A DNA stretch of 64,000 nucleotides from Clostridium tepidum (GTDB lineage: Bacteria; Bacillota; Clostridia; Clostridiales; Clostridiaceae): the NCBI RefSeq assembly GCF_002008345.1, contig NZ_MRAE01000010.1, forward strand, positions 18,853 through 82,852. The letters are read 5' to 3'. Shown here in pieces: positions 1 through 7,510 of this stretch (positions are counted from its first letter, which is position 1; every line of letters begins with the position of its first letter). A model generated the notes under the pieces. The model worked only from the letters and a program-made list of their open reading frames with translations. It was not told the origin of the DNA and did no database searches. Made by a program: the position numbers and the translations under genes.

Positions 1-236
1 GTAAAGATTGATTAGTCAATTAAAGAGTTAGTTAAAATAGTGTAAAAGGGAATTACTCAATTAAAGATTTAATTAGAATATAAAAAATCATATAAAGATA
101 GGGGCTGAAAAGTATTACAATCAACATTAATGGGTTTAAAAGTAATAAAAAAGAAAAATGTGAAGATAAAATAAGGATATCTATAATTAATGTAACCAAA
201 ATAGGAAATAACATAGCTTATAAAATTAAAGAAAAT

Positions 237-1538
237 ATGGATGCAGATTTGTATTCAAAATATGCTAGAGAAAAGCAAAGAGATAACTATATATATAAAG
301 ATTCATATTTTACAGGAGATAATTTAAACTCTCAGATTATAACTTTAGAAAAAGGGGATTCAAGTTTATTAAATGAACATAGTTATTCAAAAAAAGGGGA
401 TTCAAGTTTATTAAGTAAACATACTTATTCAAAAAAAGAGGAGTTAAACTTAGTAAATAAAGAGAATCATATTAAAAAAGAAGTCTTCAATTTTAAAGAA
501 ATAGTAAAACAATCCTTTCAATTTTATGATGCCCTAATATTTATAAGCTCTATAGGTATAGCAGTACGAGCTATTGCACCATTTATACAAAGTAAGGATA
601 AAGATCCAGCAGTTATTGTAATAGATAGCACAGGTAAATACGTTATAAGTCTTTTAAGTGGACATTTGGGGGGAGCTAATGAATTAACAGAAAAAATAGC
701 TAAAATTATAGGGGCAGAGCCTATAATAACCACAGCCACTGATAATTTAAATATAAAAGCACCAGATATAATAGCAAAAGAGAATAATTTAGTAATAGAG
801 AATTTAAAAAAGGCAAAGGATATAGCTGCTTTACTTGTAAATGCAGAAAAAGTAGCTTTTATAGATGAAGATGGTTTAATAGATTTGCCTAAAGGATATG
901 TTTATAACATTGAAGATGCTAAGGGTATAGTCCTTGTAACAAACAAATTACATGTAGATAAAACTTTTTTAGATGGAGATGGGAAGTTTATTTTACAAGA
1001 TGAAAGTACATATAAAGAAGGAAATTTAGCTGTTAAGAAAACAATAATATCAAAGCAGAAAGAGAAAAAGATAAAACCAATAAGTGAATCTGTACAACTA
1101 GAAATAAAAGGAGCAGATTTTCAAAATAAAAGCTTAAATAATAAATGCATTATAAAATTAATAAGAAAAAATATAATTTTAGGTATTGGTTGTAGAAAAA
1201 ATTATGACGAAGGTATTATGAAAGAAAATGTGATAAAGGTTTTAAAAAAAGAAAATATAGATTTAAAAAGTATAAACTCTATAGTTTCCGTGGAAATAAA
1301 AAAAGATGAAAAAGCAATAAAAGAGCTTTCGAAATTTTTAGGATGTCCATTTATAACTTATAGCATAGATGAAATAAAAAAAATAGAACATAAATTTAAA
1401 GGTAGCAATTTTGTAAGAAAAACTATAGGTGTAGGTTCAGTTTGTGAGCCCTCTATAGAATTGAGGGGGGCAACTATAATTAAAGGAAAGCAAAAATTAG
1501 ATGGCATGACTTTGGCCATAGGGAAACTTCCAGATTAA
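237..1538 (+). CDS. cbiG: Cobalt-precorrin-5A hydrolase CbiG
   Basis: CbiG opens the delta-lactone of cobalt-precorrin-5A, releasing acetaldehyde, in the anaerobic cobalamin pathway in the cytoplasm. The central CbiG domain is clear: FISSIGIAVRAIAPFI, then the hallmark LLSGHLGGANELTEKIA, and the C-terminal domain begins around ILGIGCRKNYDEG. The reading frame continues upstream without a stop to about position 102, and its translation just before the ATG (ISIINVTKIGNNIAYKIKEN) looks like a normal CbiG N-terminus. No ATG, GTG or TTG lies in that stretch, so the ATG at 237 probably truncates the protein. An AGGGG at about 100 could serve CTG (105) or ATT (114). Residues about 20-85 are a low-complexity insert absent from a compact CbiG. 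It is the first gene of the cob series in this window; earlier cbi genes presumably lie upstream. Confidence 0.85.
   Translation: MDADLYSKYAREKQRDNYIYKDSYFTGDNLNSQIITLEKGDSSLLNEHSYSKKGDSSLLSKHTYSKKEELNLVNKENHIKKEVFNFKEIVKQSFQFYDALIFISSIGIAVRAIAPFIQSKDKDPAVIVIDSTGKYVISLLSGHLGGANELTEKIAKIIGAEPIITTATDNLNIKAPDIIAKENNLVIENLKKAKDIAALLVNAEKVAFIDEDGLIDLPKGYVYNIEDAKGIVLVTNKLHVDKTFLDGDGKFILQDESTYKEGNLAVKKTIISKQKEKKIKPISESVQLEIKGADFQNKSLNNKCIIKLIRKNIILGIGCRKNYDEGIMKENVIKVLKKENIDLKSINSIVSVEIKKDEKAIKELSKFLGCPFITYSIDEIKKIEHKFKGSNFVRKTIGVGSVCEPSIELRGATIIKGKQKLDGMTLAIGKLPD
354..437 (+). repeat. 42-bp in-frame tandem duplication inside cbiG
   Basis: Two adjacent 42-bp units encode GDSSLLNEHSYSKK and GDSSLLSKHTYSKK. 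The duplication is exactly 14 codons, so the frame is kept. It lies in the low-complexity linker between the N-terminal and central CbiG domains, where length variation is likely to be tolerated. Confidence 0.85.
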
Positions 1539-1550
1539 GCATAACAAGGT

Positions 1551-1673
1551 ATTAGTACCCTATGGATGTATTTCAACTTTATATTATGTTATTATAACTA
1601 ATCATGATAAAGAATTAGTATCATATGGATAAATTTCAATTTTATATTATGTTACCATGACTAATCATGATAA
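1551..1673 (+). repeat. Direct repeat, period 63 bp, cbiG-cbiH gap
   Basis: Two 60-bp copies (1551-1610 and 1614-1673) both run from ATTAGTA to ATCATGATAA, with a third partial start at 1679. Most differences are substitutions. Nothing in it looks coding. It is one of several intergenic direct repeats in this window with a period near 63-66 bp. Confidence 0.8.
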
Positions 1674-1706
1674 GGGGATTAGTATCTTATACACTAAATA
1701 TGAAAA

Positions 1707-1805
1707 GAGGTGGGATTTTAGTGAGATTTATACCCTTAATACATGATTTCAAAGAAAGCTAATCAATTGAAAATGTATTAATAAAATCTTACTAAATAAA
1801 ATATG
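1707..1805 (+). promoter_or_regulatory. cbiH leader: Shine-Dalgarno, long hairpin, start codon
   Basis: GAGGTGGG (1707-1714) is a strong Shine-Dalgarno but lies 88 nt before the cbiH ATG at 1803, which has none of its own. Positions 1717-1729 (TTTAGTGAGATTT) pair with 1784-1796 (AAATCTTACTAAA) over 13 bp with one G-U. An inner arm 1737-1744 pairs with 1773-1780 (TAATACAT/ATGTATTA). Folding leaves 2 nt plus 6 nt between Shine-Dalgarno and ATG, a normal spacing. The same sequence also offers a short GTG-initiated ORF (1721-1762, 13 codons) at ideal distance from the Shine-Dalgarno, so a leader peptide is an alternative reading. Confidence 0.6.
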
Positions 1806-2534
1806 GGAAAACTTTACGTAGTTGGTATAGGACCAGGAAGCTTAGAACATATAACAATAAAGGCTAAAAAAGTATTAGAGGAAAGTGATATAATAGTAGG
1901 CTATTCAAAATACATAGATTATGTAAAGCCTCTTATAGAAGGAAAAGAAATATACACAACGGGAATGAAAAAAGAGGAAGAAAGATGCCAAAAGGCATTA
2001 GATTTAAGCAAAGATAAGGTTGTTTCAGTAATAAGTACAGGTGATGCAGGAATATATGGTATGGCGGGGCTTATATTAGAAATGAATAAAGACAAGGATT
2101 TAGAAATTGAAATAGTTCCAGGGGTAACAGCCTCCACTTCAGCAGCTTCAATAGTAGGGGCACCCCTTATGCATGATAATTGTAATATAAGTTTAAGCGA
2201 TTTGATGACACCTTATGAACTTATAAAAAAGAGAGTTAAGCTGGCTGCAGAAGGAGATTTTGTTATATCTTTGTACAACCCTAAAAGTAAAGGAAGACCT
2301 CACTATTTAAAGGAATGTATAGACATAATAAAAGAATATAGAAGTAAGGACACTCCTATTGCAGTGGTGAAAAATGCCCTAAGGGAGGGAGAAGAAATAA
2401 AATTATATAATTTAGAAAATTTTACAGATGATTTTGCAGATATGTTATCAACAGTAATAATAGGTAACAGTAGTAGTTTTTTAAAAGAAGGAAAGTTTAT
2501 AACAAAAAGAGGCTATAAAGTTAATAAAGATTAA
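1803..2534 (+). CDS. cbiH: Cobalt-precorrin-3B C17-methyltransferase CbiH (CobJ type)
   Basis: A 243-residue SAM-dependent tetrapyrrole methyltransferase that methylates C17 with ring contraction in anaerobic cobalamin synthesis. The family start KLYVVGIGPGSLEHITIKA (SAM-binding GxGPG), the STGDAGIYGMAG loop and EIVPGVTASTSAASIVGAPL followed by SLSDLMTPYE are typical of CbiH/CobJ. The length fits the stand-alone enzyme without a fused C-terminal domain. The ATG at 1803 begins exactly where homologues begin, although no Shine-Dalgarno lies in the 30 nt before it; see the leader entry. It lies 264 nt after cbiG, an unusually long gap for genes of this pathway, which often overlap. Confidence 0.92.
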   Translation: MGKLYVVGIGPGSLEHITIKAKKVLEESDIIVGYSKYIDYVKPLIEGKEIYTTGMKKEEERCQKALDLSKDKVVSVISTGDAGIYGMAGLILEMNKDKDLEIEIVPGVTASTSAASIVGAPLMHDNCNISLSDLMTPYELIKKRVKLAAEGDFVISLYNPKSKGRPHYLKECIDIIKEYRSKDTPIAVVKNALREGEEIKLYNLENFTDDFADMLSTVIIGNSSSFLKEGKFITKRGYKVNKD

Positions 2535-2667
2535 AAATTTAAATTTTAGCTAAGGAAGAATAACATACAGGGGATTTTTTTCGGAATTTAAGGATAATTT
2601 CATTATAGAAATAAGATTATATTTATCTTATTATAGTGGAAATATTAAGAATTAAGTAATTCTCACT

Positions 2668-2764
2668 AGTTTATAGTAACAATATATAAGATGTAGGATA
2701 ATTTTACAGTATTATTTTTTAGAGTTTGCATGAAGTTTATACTAACAATATATAAGATGTGGGA
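2668..2764 (+). repeat. Direct repeat, period 66 bp, before cbiJ
   Basis: AGTTTATAGTAACAATATAT (2668) recurs as AGTTTATACTAACAATATAT (2734). The copies extend over 31 bp with 29 matches, and both end near the Shine-Dalgarno (GATGTAGGA and GATGTGGGA). The second copy supplies the ribosome binding site of cbiJ, so the first looks like a duplicated ribosome-binding region. Confidence 0.75.
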
Positions 2765-2772
2765 GAGATAAA

Positions 2773-3540
2773 ATGATAGCTTTAATATTAGGTACTTCCG
2801 AGGGAAGAGAAATACTTTCTTTACTAAATAAGTTTACAGACAACATTTTAATATCTACGGCTACAACTTATGGTGGAGAAATTTTAAAGGATTATAAATA
2901 CAAAAAATTAAATATGAAACCTTTAAATAAAGAAGAACTTTCAAATATGCTAAAGGAAAATCAAGTAAATATATTAATTGATGCCTCACATCCCTATGCT
3001 TTAGAAGTAACTAAAAATGCTAGAGAAGTATCAAAGGATTTAAATATAGAATATATAAGATATGAAAGACCATCTTCAGCAGAAGAGTTTAAAGGAAATA
3101 AAAAAGTAGTATTTTTAGAGGATTATAAAGATTTAAAGGATGCTTTAAAAAATATAAAAGGAAATGTATTAAATACTTCAGGCAGTAGAAACTTGGATAA
3201 AATTTTAGATTTGAAATTAGAAAATAGAATAATACATAGAGTGCTTCCATCTGTAAAAGTTTTAGAAGAATGTTTCAATTTAGGAGTAAAAGTAGAAGAT
3301 ATTATGGCTATAAAAGGACCTATAAGTAAAGAACTAAATAAAGCATTTATAAAGGATTATGACGCTAAGGCATTGATATTAAAAGATAGTGGACCACAAG
3401 GTGGCACAAAGGGAAAAATATTAGCCTGTTTAGAGTGCGATATATATGCTTTAGTAATAACAAGGAAAAAGCTAAATTATGAAAGAGAATTTCATGATAT
3501 AGAAGAATTGGTTAATTACATAAAATCAACAATCAATTAA
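2773..3540 (+). CDS. cbiJ: Cobalt-precorrin-6A reductase CbiJ (CobK type)
   Basis: A 255-residue NAD(P)H-dependent reductase that reduces cobalt-precorrin-6A in the corrin ring pathway. The N-terminus MIALILGTSEGREILSLL is the characteristic nucleotide-binding start, followed by the conserved DASHPYALEVTKNA segment. DIMAIKGPISKELNKAF and LILKDSGPQGGTKGKILAC match the C-terminal half of the family. GTGGGAGAG about 5 nt before the ATG is a good Shine-Dalgarno. It is collinear with cbiH and cbiK. Confidence 0.9.
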   Translation: MIALILGTSEGREILSLLNKFTDNILISTATTYGGEILKDYKYKKLNMKPLNKEELSNMLKENQVNILIDASHPYALEVTKNAREVSKDLNIEYIRYERPSSAEEFKGNKKVVFLEDYKDLKDALKNIKGNVLNTSGSRNLDKILDLKLENRIIHRVLPSVKVLEECFNLGVKVEDIMAIKGPISKELNKAFIKDYDAKALILKDSGPQGGTKGKILACLECDIYALVITRKKLNYEREFHDIEELVNYIKSTIN

Positions 3541-3908
3541 TAATGAGTTTAATGATTAGTAATTCATAGTTTCAATTTGGATTAGTAAACCATAATTTGA
3601 ATGAAATCGCACTACAATTAGGAAGTGTAGTAGGAATTATAAGTGAAACTTTTAGATGATTAATAGAATATATAATGGTTTATTAATAGATAATATAAAG
3701 ATTTAGATTACAAAATTTATTATGCATATTATTTAAGATTTGAATAATTTAAAGTAGACATAGTTGTTGATTTCAAATGGAATTTTTGATTCTACTTTAA
3801 AAAAATATAAGTATTAAAGTGAGAGTCATAAGATAAATATATGTAATTTATAAGATTAAAAATTTAATGTTGGGAAAAATATTATTGCATGAGATTAGGG
3901 GGAAAAGT
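3541..3908 (+). other. cbiJ-cbiK intergenic region with two inverted repeats
   Basis: No convincing gene is present. One imperfect inverted repeat pairs ATTAGTAAACCATAATT (from 3581) with ATATAATGGTTTATTAAT (ending 3687). A second, 3748-3758 (TTTAAAGTAGA) with 3791-3801 (TCTACTTTAAA), is an 11-bp perfect stem without a following T tract. Such a gap is unusual inside a biosynthetic operon. Confidence 0.55.
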
Positions 3909-4697
3909 ATGGTTAAGAATAAAAAAGCTATATTAGTGGTGAGTTTTGGTACTAGTTATGAAAATTCATTAAAGGATTGTATAGAAAGCACAGAAAATTT
4001 TATAAAAGAAAGCTTTAAAGAATATGATGTAAAAAGAGCTTTTACCTCTTATATGATAATAAATAAAATTTTAAAAAGAGATAATATAAAAATAAATAAC
4101 CCTGTGGAAGCATTGGAAGAACTTAAAAATGAAGGATACGAAGAAGTTATAGTTCAACCTTTGCATATAATGTTTGGAGAAGAATATGAGAAAATAGAAA
4201 AGGCTGTTTCAAAATTTAAAAGGGAATTTAAGGTATTGAAATTAGGAAAGCCTTTATTATTTAAAAATGAAGATTATAAAATTGCTACAGAAGCCTTAAA
4301 GACTCAATTACCTAAATTAAATAAAGAAGATGCTATAATACTTATGGGACATGGAACTGAACATCCAGCAAATGCTGCTTATTTTCAATTTGATTATTAT
4401 TTAAGAGAACATATAAATCCTAATATGTATCTTTGTAGCGTAGAAAGTGATCCATCAATAGAATCTGTAATACCAAAATTAAATAAATCAGGAATAAAAA
4501 AAGTTTTATTAATGCCTTTTATGTTAGTAGCTGGAGATCATGCTAACAATGATATGGCAGGGGAGGATGAAGATTCATGGAAAAGTATTTTAGAAAAGGA
4601 AGGCTTTAAAGTAGAGTTATATCTAAAAGGACTAGGAGCAAATAAAGAATTTCAGAAAATATATAGAGATCATATAAAAGAAGAAATGTGTCAATAG
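3909..4697 (+). CDS. cbiK: Sirohydrochlorin cobaltochelatase CbiK
   Basis: Inserts Co2+ into sirohydrochlorin, the first committed step of the anaerobic cobalamin route. The 262-residue protein starts KKAILVVSFGTSYENS, the usual CbiK start. It carries ILMGHGTEHPANAAYF with the putative metal-binding His148, and LMPFMLVAGDHANNDMAGED with His211, corresponding to the two histidines of the Salmonella enzyme. I chose the ATG at 3909 because AGGGGG lies about 7 nt upstream and homology begins there. An in-frame ATG at 3867 would add 14 residues of unlikely sequence. No signal peptide is seen, so it is cytoplasmic. Confidence 0.92.
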   Translation: MVKNKKAILVVSFGTSYENSLKDCIESTENFIKESFKEYDVKRAFTSYMIINKILKRDNIKINNPVEALEELKNEGYEEVIVQPLHIMFGEEYEKIEKAVSKFKREFKVLKLGKPLLFKNEDYKIATEALKTQLPKLNKEDAIILMGHGTEHPANAAYFQFDYYLREHINPNMYLCSVESDPSIESVIPKLNKSGIKKVLLMPFMLVAGDHANNDMAGEDEDSWKSILEKEGFKVELYLKGLGANKEFQKIYRDHIKEEMCQ

Positions 4698-4858
4698 GAA
4701 TATAATAAATATTTATTTTATAATAATTAGAATTTTATTAGTACATAGGGTACTTTGGTAATAGAGATGAATAATCTACTAAAGTTATTTTTAACTCTCT
4801 ATAACATAATATAGTTTTATAAATAATGAACTAAAGATATTTTTAAGGAGAATATTTC

Positions 4859-5689
4859 ATGGAAGTTACAGCCAAATATCCAGGAAGTTTTGGAGAAATA
4901 CTTCAAGGAAATTTAGGAGAAAGGCCTGTATTGGTTTCTTCTCCTATAAATTTATATACATGTGTTAGATTATTTGAAAGTAAAAAGAAAAAAGATATTT
5001 ATAAAAATATTAAGGCAAATAAATTTATAAAAAATATACTTATAGATTGGGCATATGAAGATTACATAAATACTATTCATGTAGAAATAAATAGTGTAAT
5101 TCCAAGAGGAAAAGGATTAGCTAGTAGTACTGCAGATTTATGTGCTACTTACAAATGTTTAACCAAATTATTTAAAAAAAATTATTCCGTAGAGGAATTA
5201 CAAAGGCATTGTTTAAGTATAGAACCTACAGATGCCATAATATTTAATGAATTTACATTATTTGATTATAAAAAAGGAATCCTTAAAGAAAGATTAGGAC
5301 CTTATATAAAATTTTATATATTGGTTTTAGAGGGAAATAGGATTATAAACACCATAGATTTTAATAATAGAAATTTGAAAAAGATGGCTTCGATTGAGGA
5401 GTTAATACCAGATTTAAAAGAAAGTATAAAAAGAAGAAACATAAAAAATATATCAAAAATATCAGAGGAAAGTATAAAAAGAAATTTTAATAGATTATCT
5501 TATGATTATTTTAATATGGTAGACAAATATAAAAACAAAACTGGAGGACTAGGCATAATAGGATGTCATAGTGGTGACGCTTTAGGTATTGTGTATGATA
5601 ATAAAGATGATTTATTAAAGGCAGAAAAAAATATTATAGATATAGGTAATTTAAAAAAGTATACTGTAGAAACAGTTTTAAATGTTTAA
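4859..5689 (+). CDS. pduX: GHMP kinase, probable L-threonine kinase (PduX-like)
   Basis: A 276-residue GHMP-superfamily kinase. In cobalamin producers PduX phosphorylates L-threonine to make the aminopropanol-phosphate arm of the nucleotide loop. The start AKYPGSFGEILQG is typical of the PduX group. The ATP-binding loop IPRGKGLASSTAD (about residues 81-93) is clear, and GLGIIGCHSGDALGI near the C-terminus matches the third GHMP motif. AAGGAG lies 10 nt before the ATG. Its place between cbiK and cobO supports the threonine kinase role. Homoserine kinase or another GHMP kinase is less likely in this context. Confidence 0.8.
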   Translation: MEVTAKYPGSFGEILQGNLGERPVLVSSPINLYTCVRLFESKKKKDIYKNIKANKFIKNILIDWAYEDYINTIHVEINSVIPRGKGLASSTADLCATYKCLTKLFKKNYSVEELQRHCLSIEPTDAIIFNEFTLFDYKKGILKERLGPYIKFYILVLEGNRIINTIDFNNRNLKKMASIEELIPDLKESIKRRNIKNISKISEESIKRNFNRLSYDYFNMVDKYKNKTGGLGIIGCHSGDALGIVYDNKDDLLKAEKNIIDIGNLKKYTVETVLNV

Positions 5690-5820
5690 TATATATGAAT
5701 AAGTTTTTATTTTAAAACTGTAAATATAAATAATACATAATAGTGTACATTGTATAATAAAGAACACTCATTTAGGAAAGTTATTATAGAAAAAAATTAT
5801 TGGTATGATAAATATTAACA

Positions 5821-5931
5821 AAAAGGAGGGGAATTTTAGTGAGAAATTATGTGTAAATATAAAATTATCAATAATTTTAAAATAAGGTATTGATAATTTA
5901 TGATACATTTTTTCACTAAAAATAAATTATG
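5821..5931 (+). promoter_or_regulatory. cobO leader: Shine-Dalgarno, long hairpin, start codon
   Basis: AGGAGGGG (ending 5831) lies 97 nt before the cobO ATG at 5929, which has no Shine-Dalgarno nearby. Positions 5834-5846 (TTTTAGTGAGAAA) pair with 5909-5921 over 13 bp with one G-U. Positions 5849-5854 pair with 5903-5908, and 5862-5873 (AAATTATCAATA) pair perfectly with 5888-5899. Outside the stem only 2 nt and 7 nt separate Shine-Dalgarno and ATG. The ends ATTTTAGTGAGA and CACTAAA match the cbiH leader. A 5-codon GTG-initiated ORF (5839-5856) lies at ideal distance from the same Shine-Dalgarno. Confidence 0.65.
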
Positions 5932-6450
5932 AAAGAAGAAAAAGGATACATACAAGTTTATACAGGAAACGGTAAAGGGAAAACTACAGCAGCTTTAGGA
6001 ATCTCTTTAAGAGCAATTTGTTCTGGAAAAAAAGTTTTCTTTGGACAATTTACAAAAGGAATGAAATATAGCGAATTAAAAGCTCCAACTATATTACCTA
6101 ATTTCACCATGGAGCAGTTTGGACAAGATAAATTTATATTTGGAAAGCCAGAAGAAGAAGATATAAAATTAGCCAAAGAAGGGCTAAAAAAGATAGAAAA
6201 AATATTAATTTCTGGTGATTATGATTTAGTTGTTATGGATGAGATTAATATAGCTTTATATTACGGATTATTTACAGTGGAAGAAGTATTAGAAGTAATA
6301 GATAAAAGAAATCCAAAGGTAGAGGTTATATTAACAGGAAGATATGCTAAAGAAGAGATAATAGAAAAAGCAGACTTAGTAACAGAAATGAAAGAAATAA
6401 AACATTACTACAAAAAAGGAGTAACTGCAAGAGTGGGAATAGAAAGTTAG
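5929..6450 (+). CDS. cobO: Cob(I)yrinic acid a,c-diamide adenosyltransferase CobO (CobA/BtuR)
   Basis: Transfers the adenosyl group of ATP to the Co(I) corrinoid, giving the adenosyl form of the cofactor. The 173-residue protein has the family start GYIQVYTGNGKGKTTAALG with a P-loop (residues 13-20), then VFFGQFTKGMKYSE, DYDLVVMDEINIALYYGL and ILTGRYAKEEIIEKADLVTEM. Length fits CobA/BtuR. The frame gives only the ATG at 5929 as a plausible start, and homology begins there. The nearest Shine-Dalgarno is displaced by a hairpin. It is the last cob gene of this series. Confidence 0.93.
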   Translation: MKEEKGYIQVYTGNGKGKTTAALGISLRAICSGKKVFFGQFTKGMKYSELKAPTILPNFTMEQFGQDKFIFGKPEEEDIKLAKEGLKKIEKILISGDYDLVVMDEINIALYYGLFTVEEVLEVIDKRNPKVEVILTGRYAKEEIIEKADLVTEMKEIKHYYKKGVTARVGIES

Positions 6451-6573
6451 TAAATAAGGAAAGTTACATTTTAGCACAAGAAAGACATATTTAAAATAGC
6501 AACTTATATAGATAATAAAATTACCATAATAAAAGGAATTAATCTAAAGAGAGATTAAAAATATTGAATTTAT

Positions 6574-6666
6574 GGGGCTGTGGCATTAATAATAAATTCT
6601 ACAATATACTTTTTTAACTTTAAGTTTAAAAACAGTATATTGTAAATTCTCTAATGCTATAGCCCT
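6574..6666 (+). repeat. Palindromic repeat, family copy 1
   Basis: A 93-bp imperfect palindrome: GGGGCTGTGGCATTA at the left pairs with TAATGCTATAGCCCT at the right, and CAATATAC pairs with GTATATTG nearer the centre. The loop contains AACTTTAAGTTT. It aligns along its whole length with the reverse complement of 62246-62340, so the two are one repeat family. There is no T tract on the + side. It fills the gap between cobO and the regulator gene. Confidence 0.8.
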
Positions 6667-6820
6667 ATATAAGTAATTTACTTTTATGTAGAAATAGAAA
6701 TACAAAGATTTTTATGATTTTCAGCCACCATCCAAACTACTTTATAGTCATCTAGGAGTAGAATACTAAGTTTTTTATAATTAAAAACTTCCAATTATAA
6801 GAATGGGGGTATTAATTCTC

Positions 6821-7510
6821 ATGAGCAGTTCAATAAAATATAAATTAAAGGATTTAGATATATTTTTTAAGCTTAAGAATGATGAATTAAATATGTTAAC
6901 TAATAAATCTAGAGTAATAGATTTAAAAAAAGGAGAAATTTTATTTTATGAAAGAGATTCTGTAAATAACGTGTACATAGTATTAGAAGGAAAAGTTACT
7001 TTGTATAGAACTTCAGAAAATGGTCAAAAAAGGGTAATATTTATAATAGATAAGGGTAAATTTATAAATGAAATTATATTAGATAAAAAACCAGCATCTA
7101 TATGTTGTGAGGGCTTTGAAAATAGTAAAGTTTTATCAATTAAAAGAAATGATTTATTGTATATAATGGGGAAGAATTTTGAATTTACTCAAGAAGTGAT
7201 GTTTTCAATGACTAATAAAATAAGAAGGATGTATAGACAATTAAAAAATACAGTACCTCTTAAAGTAGAAAAGAGAGTAGCAGCTAAGCTTTGGAAACTG
7301 GCCAAGGATTATGGTGAGTGTGAAAAAAATGGAGAAGTCATTAAGTTAAATATAACAGTTACTTATCTTTCAGAAATGTTAGGAAGTTCAAGAGAAACTA
7401 TATCTAGGGCACTGAAGGAATTAAAAAACAAAGAACTTATATATTATGAGGATAAAAAAATAATAATCAAAGATAGAGATAAATTATCAAAATTTTTTAA
7501 GGGTATGTGA
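6821..7510 (+). CDS. Crp/Fnr-family transcriptional regulator
   Basis: A 229-residue regulator with an N-terminal cyclic-nucleotide-binding beta-barrel (about 15-125; GEILFYERDSVNNVYIVLEG) and a C-terminal winged helix. The recognition helix LGSSRETISRALKELK combines the Crp and Fnr readout positions. No N-terminal iron-sulfur cysteine cluster is visible. I place the start at 6821 because GGGGGT lies about 11 nt upstream; the in-frame ATG at 6803 overlaps that Shine-Dalgarno. It lies directly before the FNT channel and asrABC on the same strand, so it is a likely regulator of sulfite reduction. The effector cannot be told from sequence. Confidence 0.85.
   Translation: MSSSIKYKLKDLDIFFKLKNDELNMLTNKSRVIDLKKGEILFYERDSVNNVYIVLEGKVTLYRTSENGQKRVIFIIDKGKFINEIILDKKPASICCEGFENSKVLSIKRNDLLYIMGKNFEFTQEVMFSMTNKIRRMYRQLKNTVPLKVEKRVAAKLWKLAKDYGECEKNGEVIKLNITVTYLSEMLGSSRETISRALKELKNKELIYYEDKKIIIKDRDKLSKFFKGM

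Noticed and set aside
1..236. Cobalamin riboswitch upstream of cbiG
   Set aside because: No B12-box-like conserved core was seen. The operon start is probably outside the window.
1721..1762. GTG-initiated 13-codon ORF before cbiH as a real gene
   Set aside because: Too short and not recognisable. It is kept only as an alternative leader-peptide explanation of the hairpin leader.
1720..1800. Group II intron (GUGAG start) in the cbiH and cobO leaders
   Set aside because: The inserts are under 100 nt, lack domain V and do not begin with the GUGYG consensus, so splicing by a group II intron is not supported.
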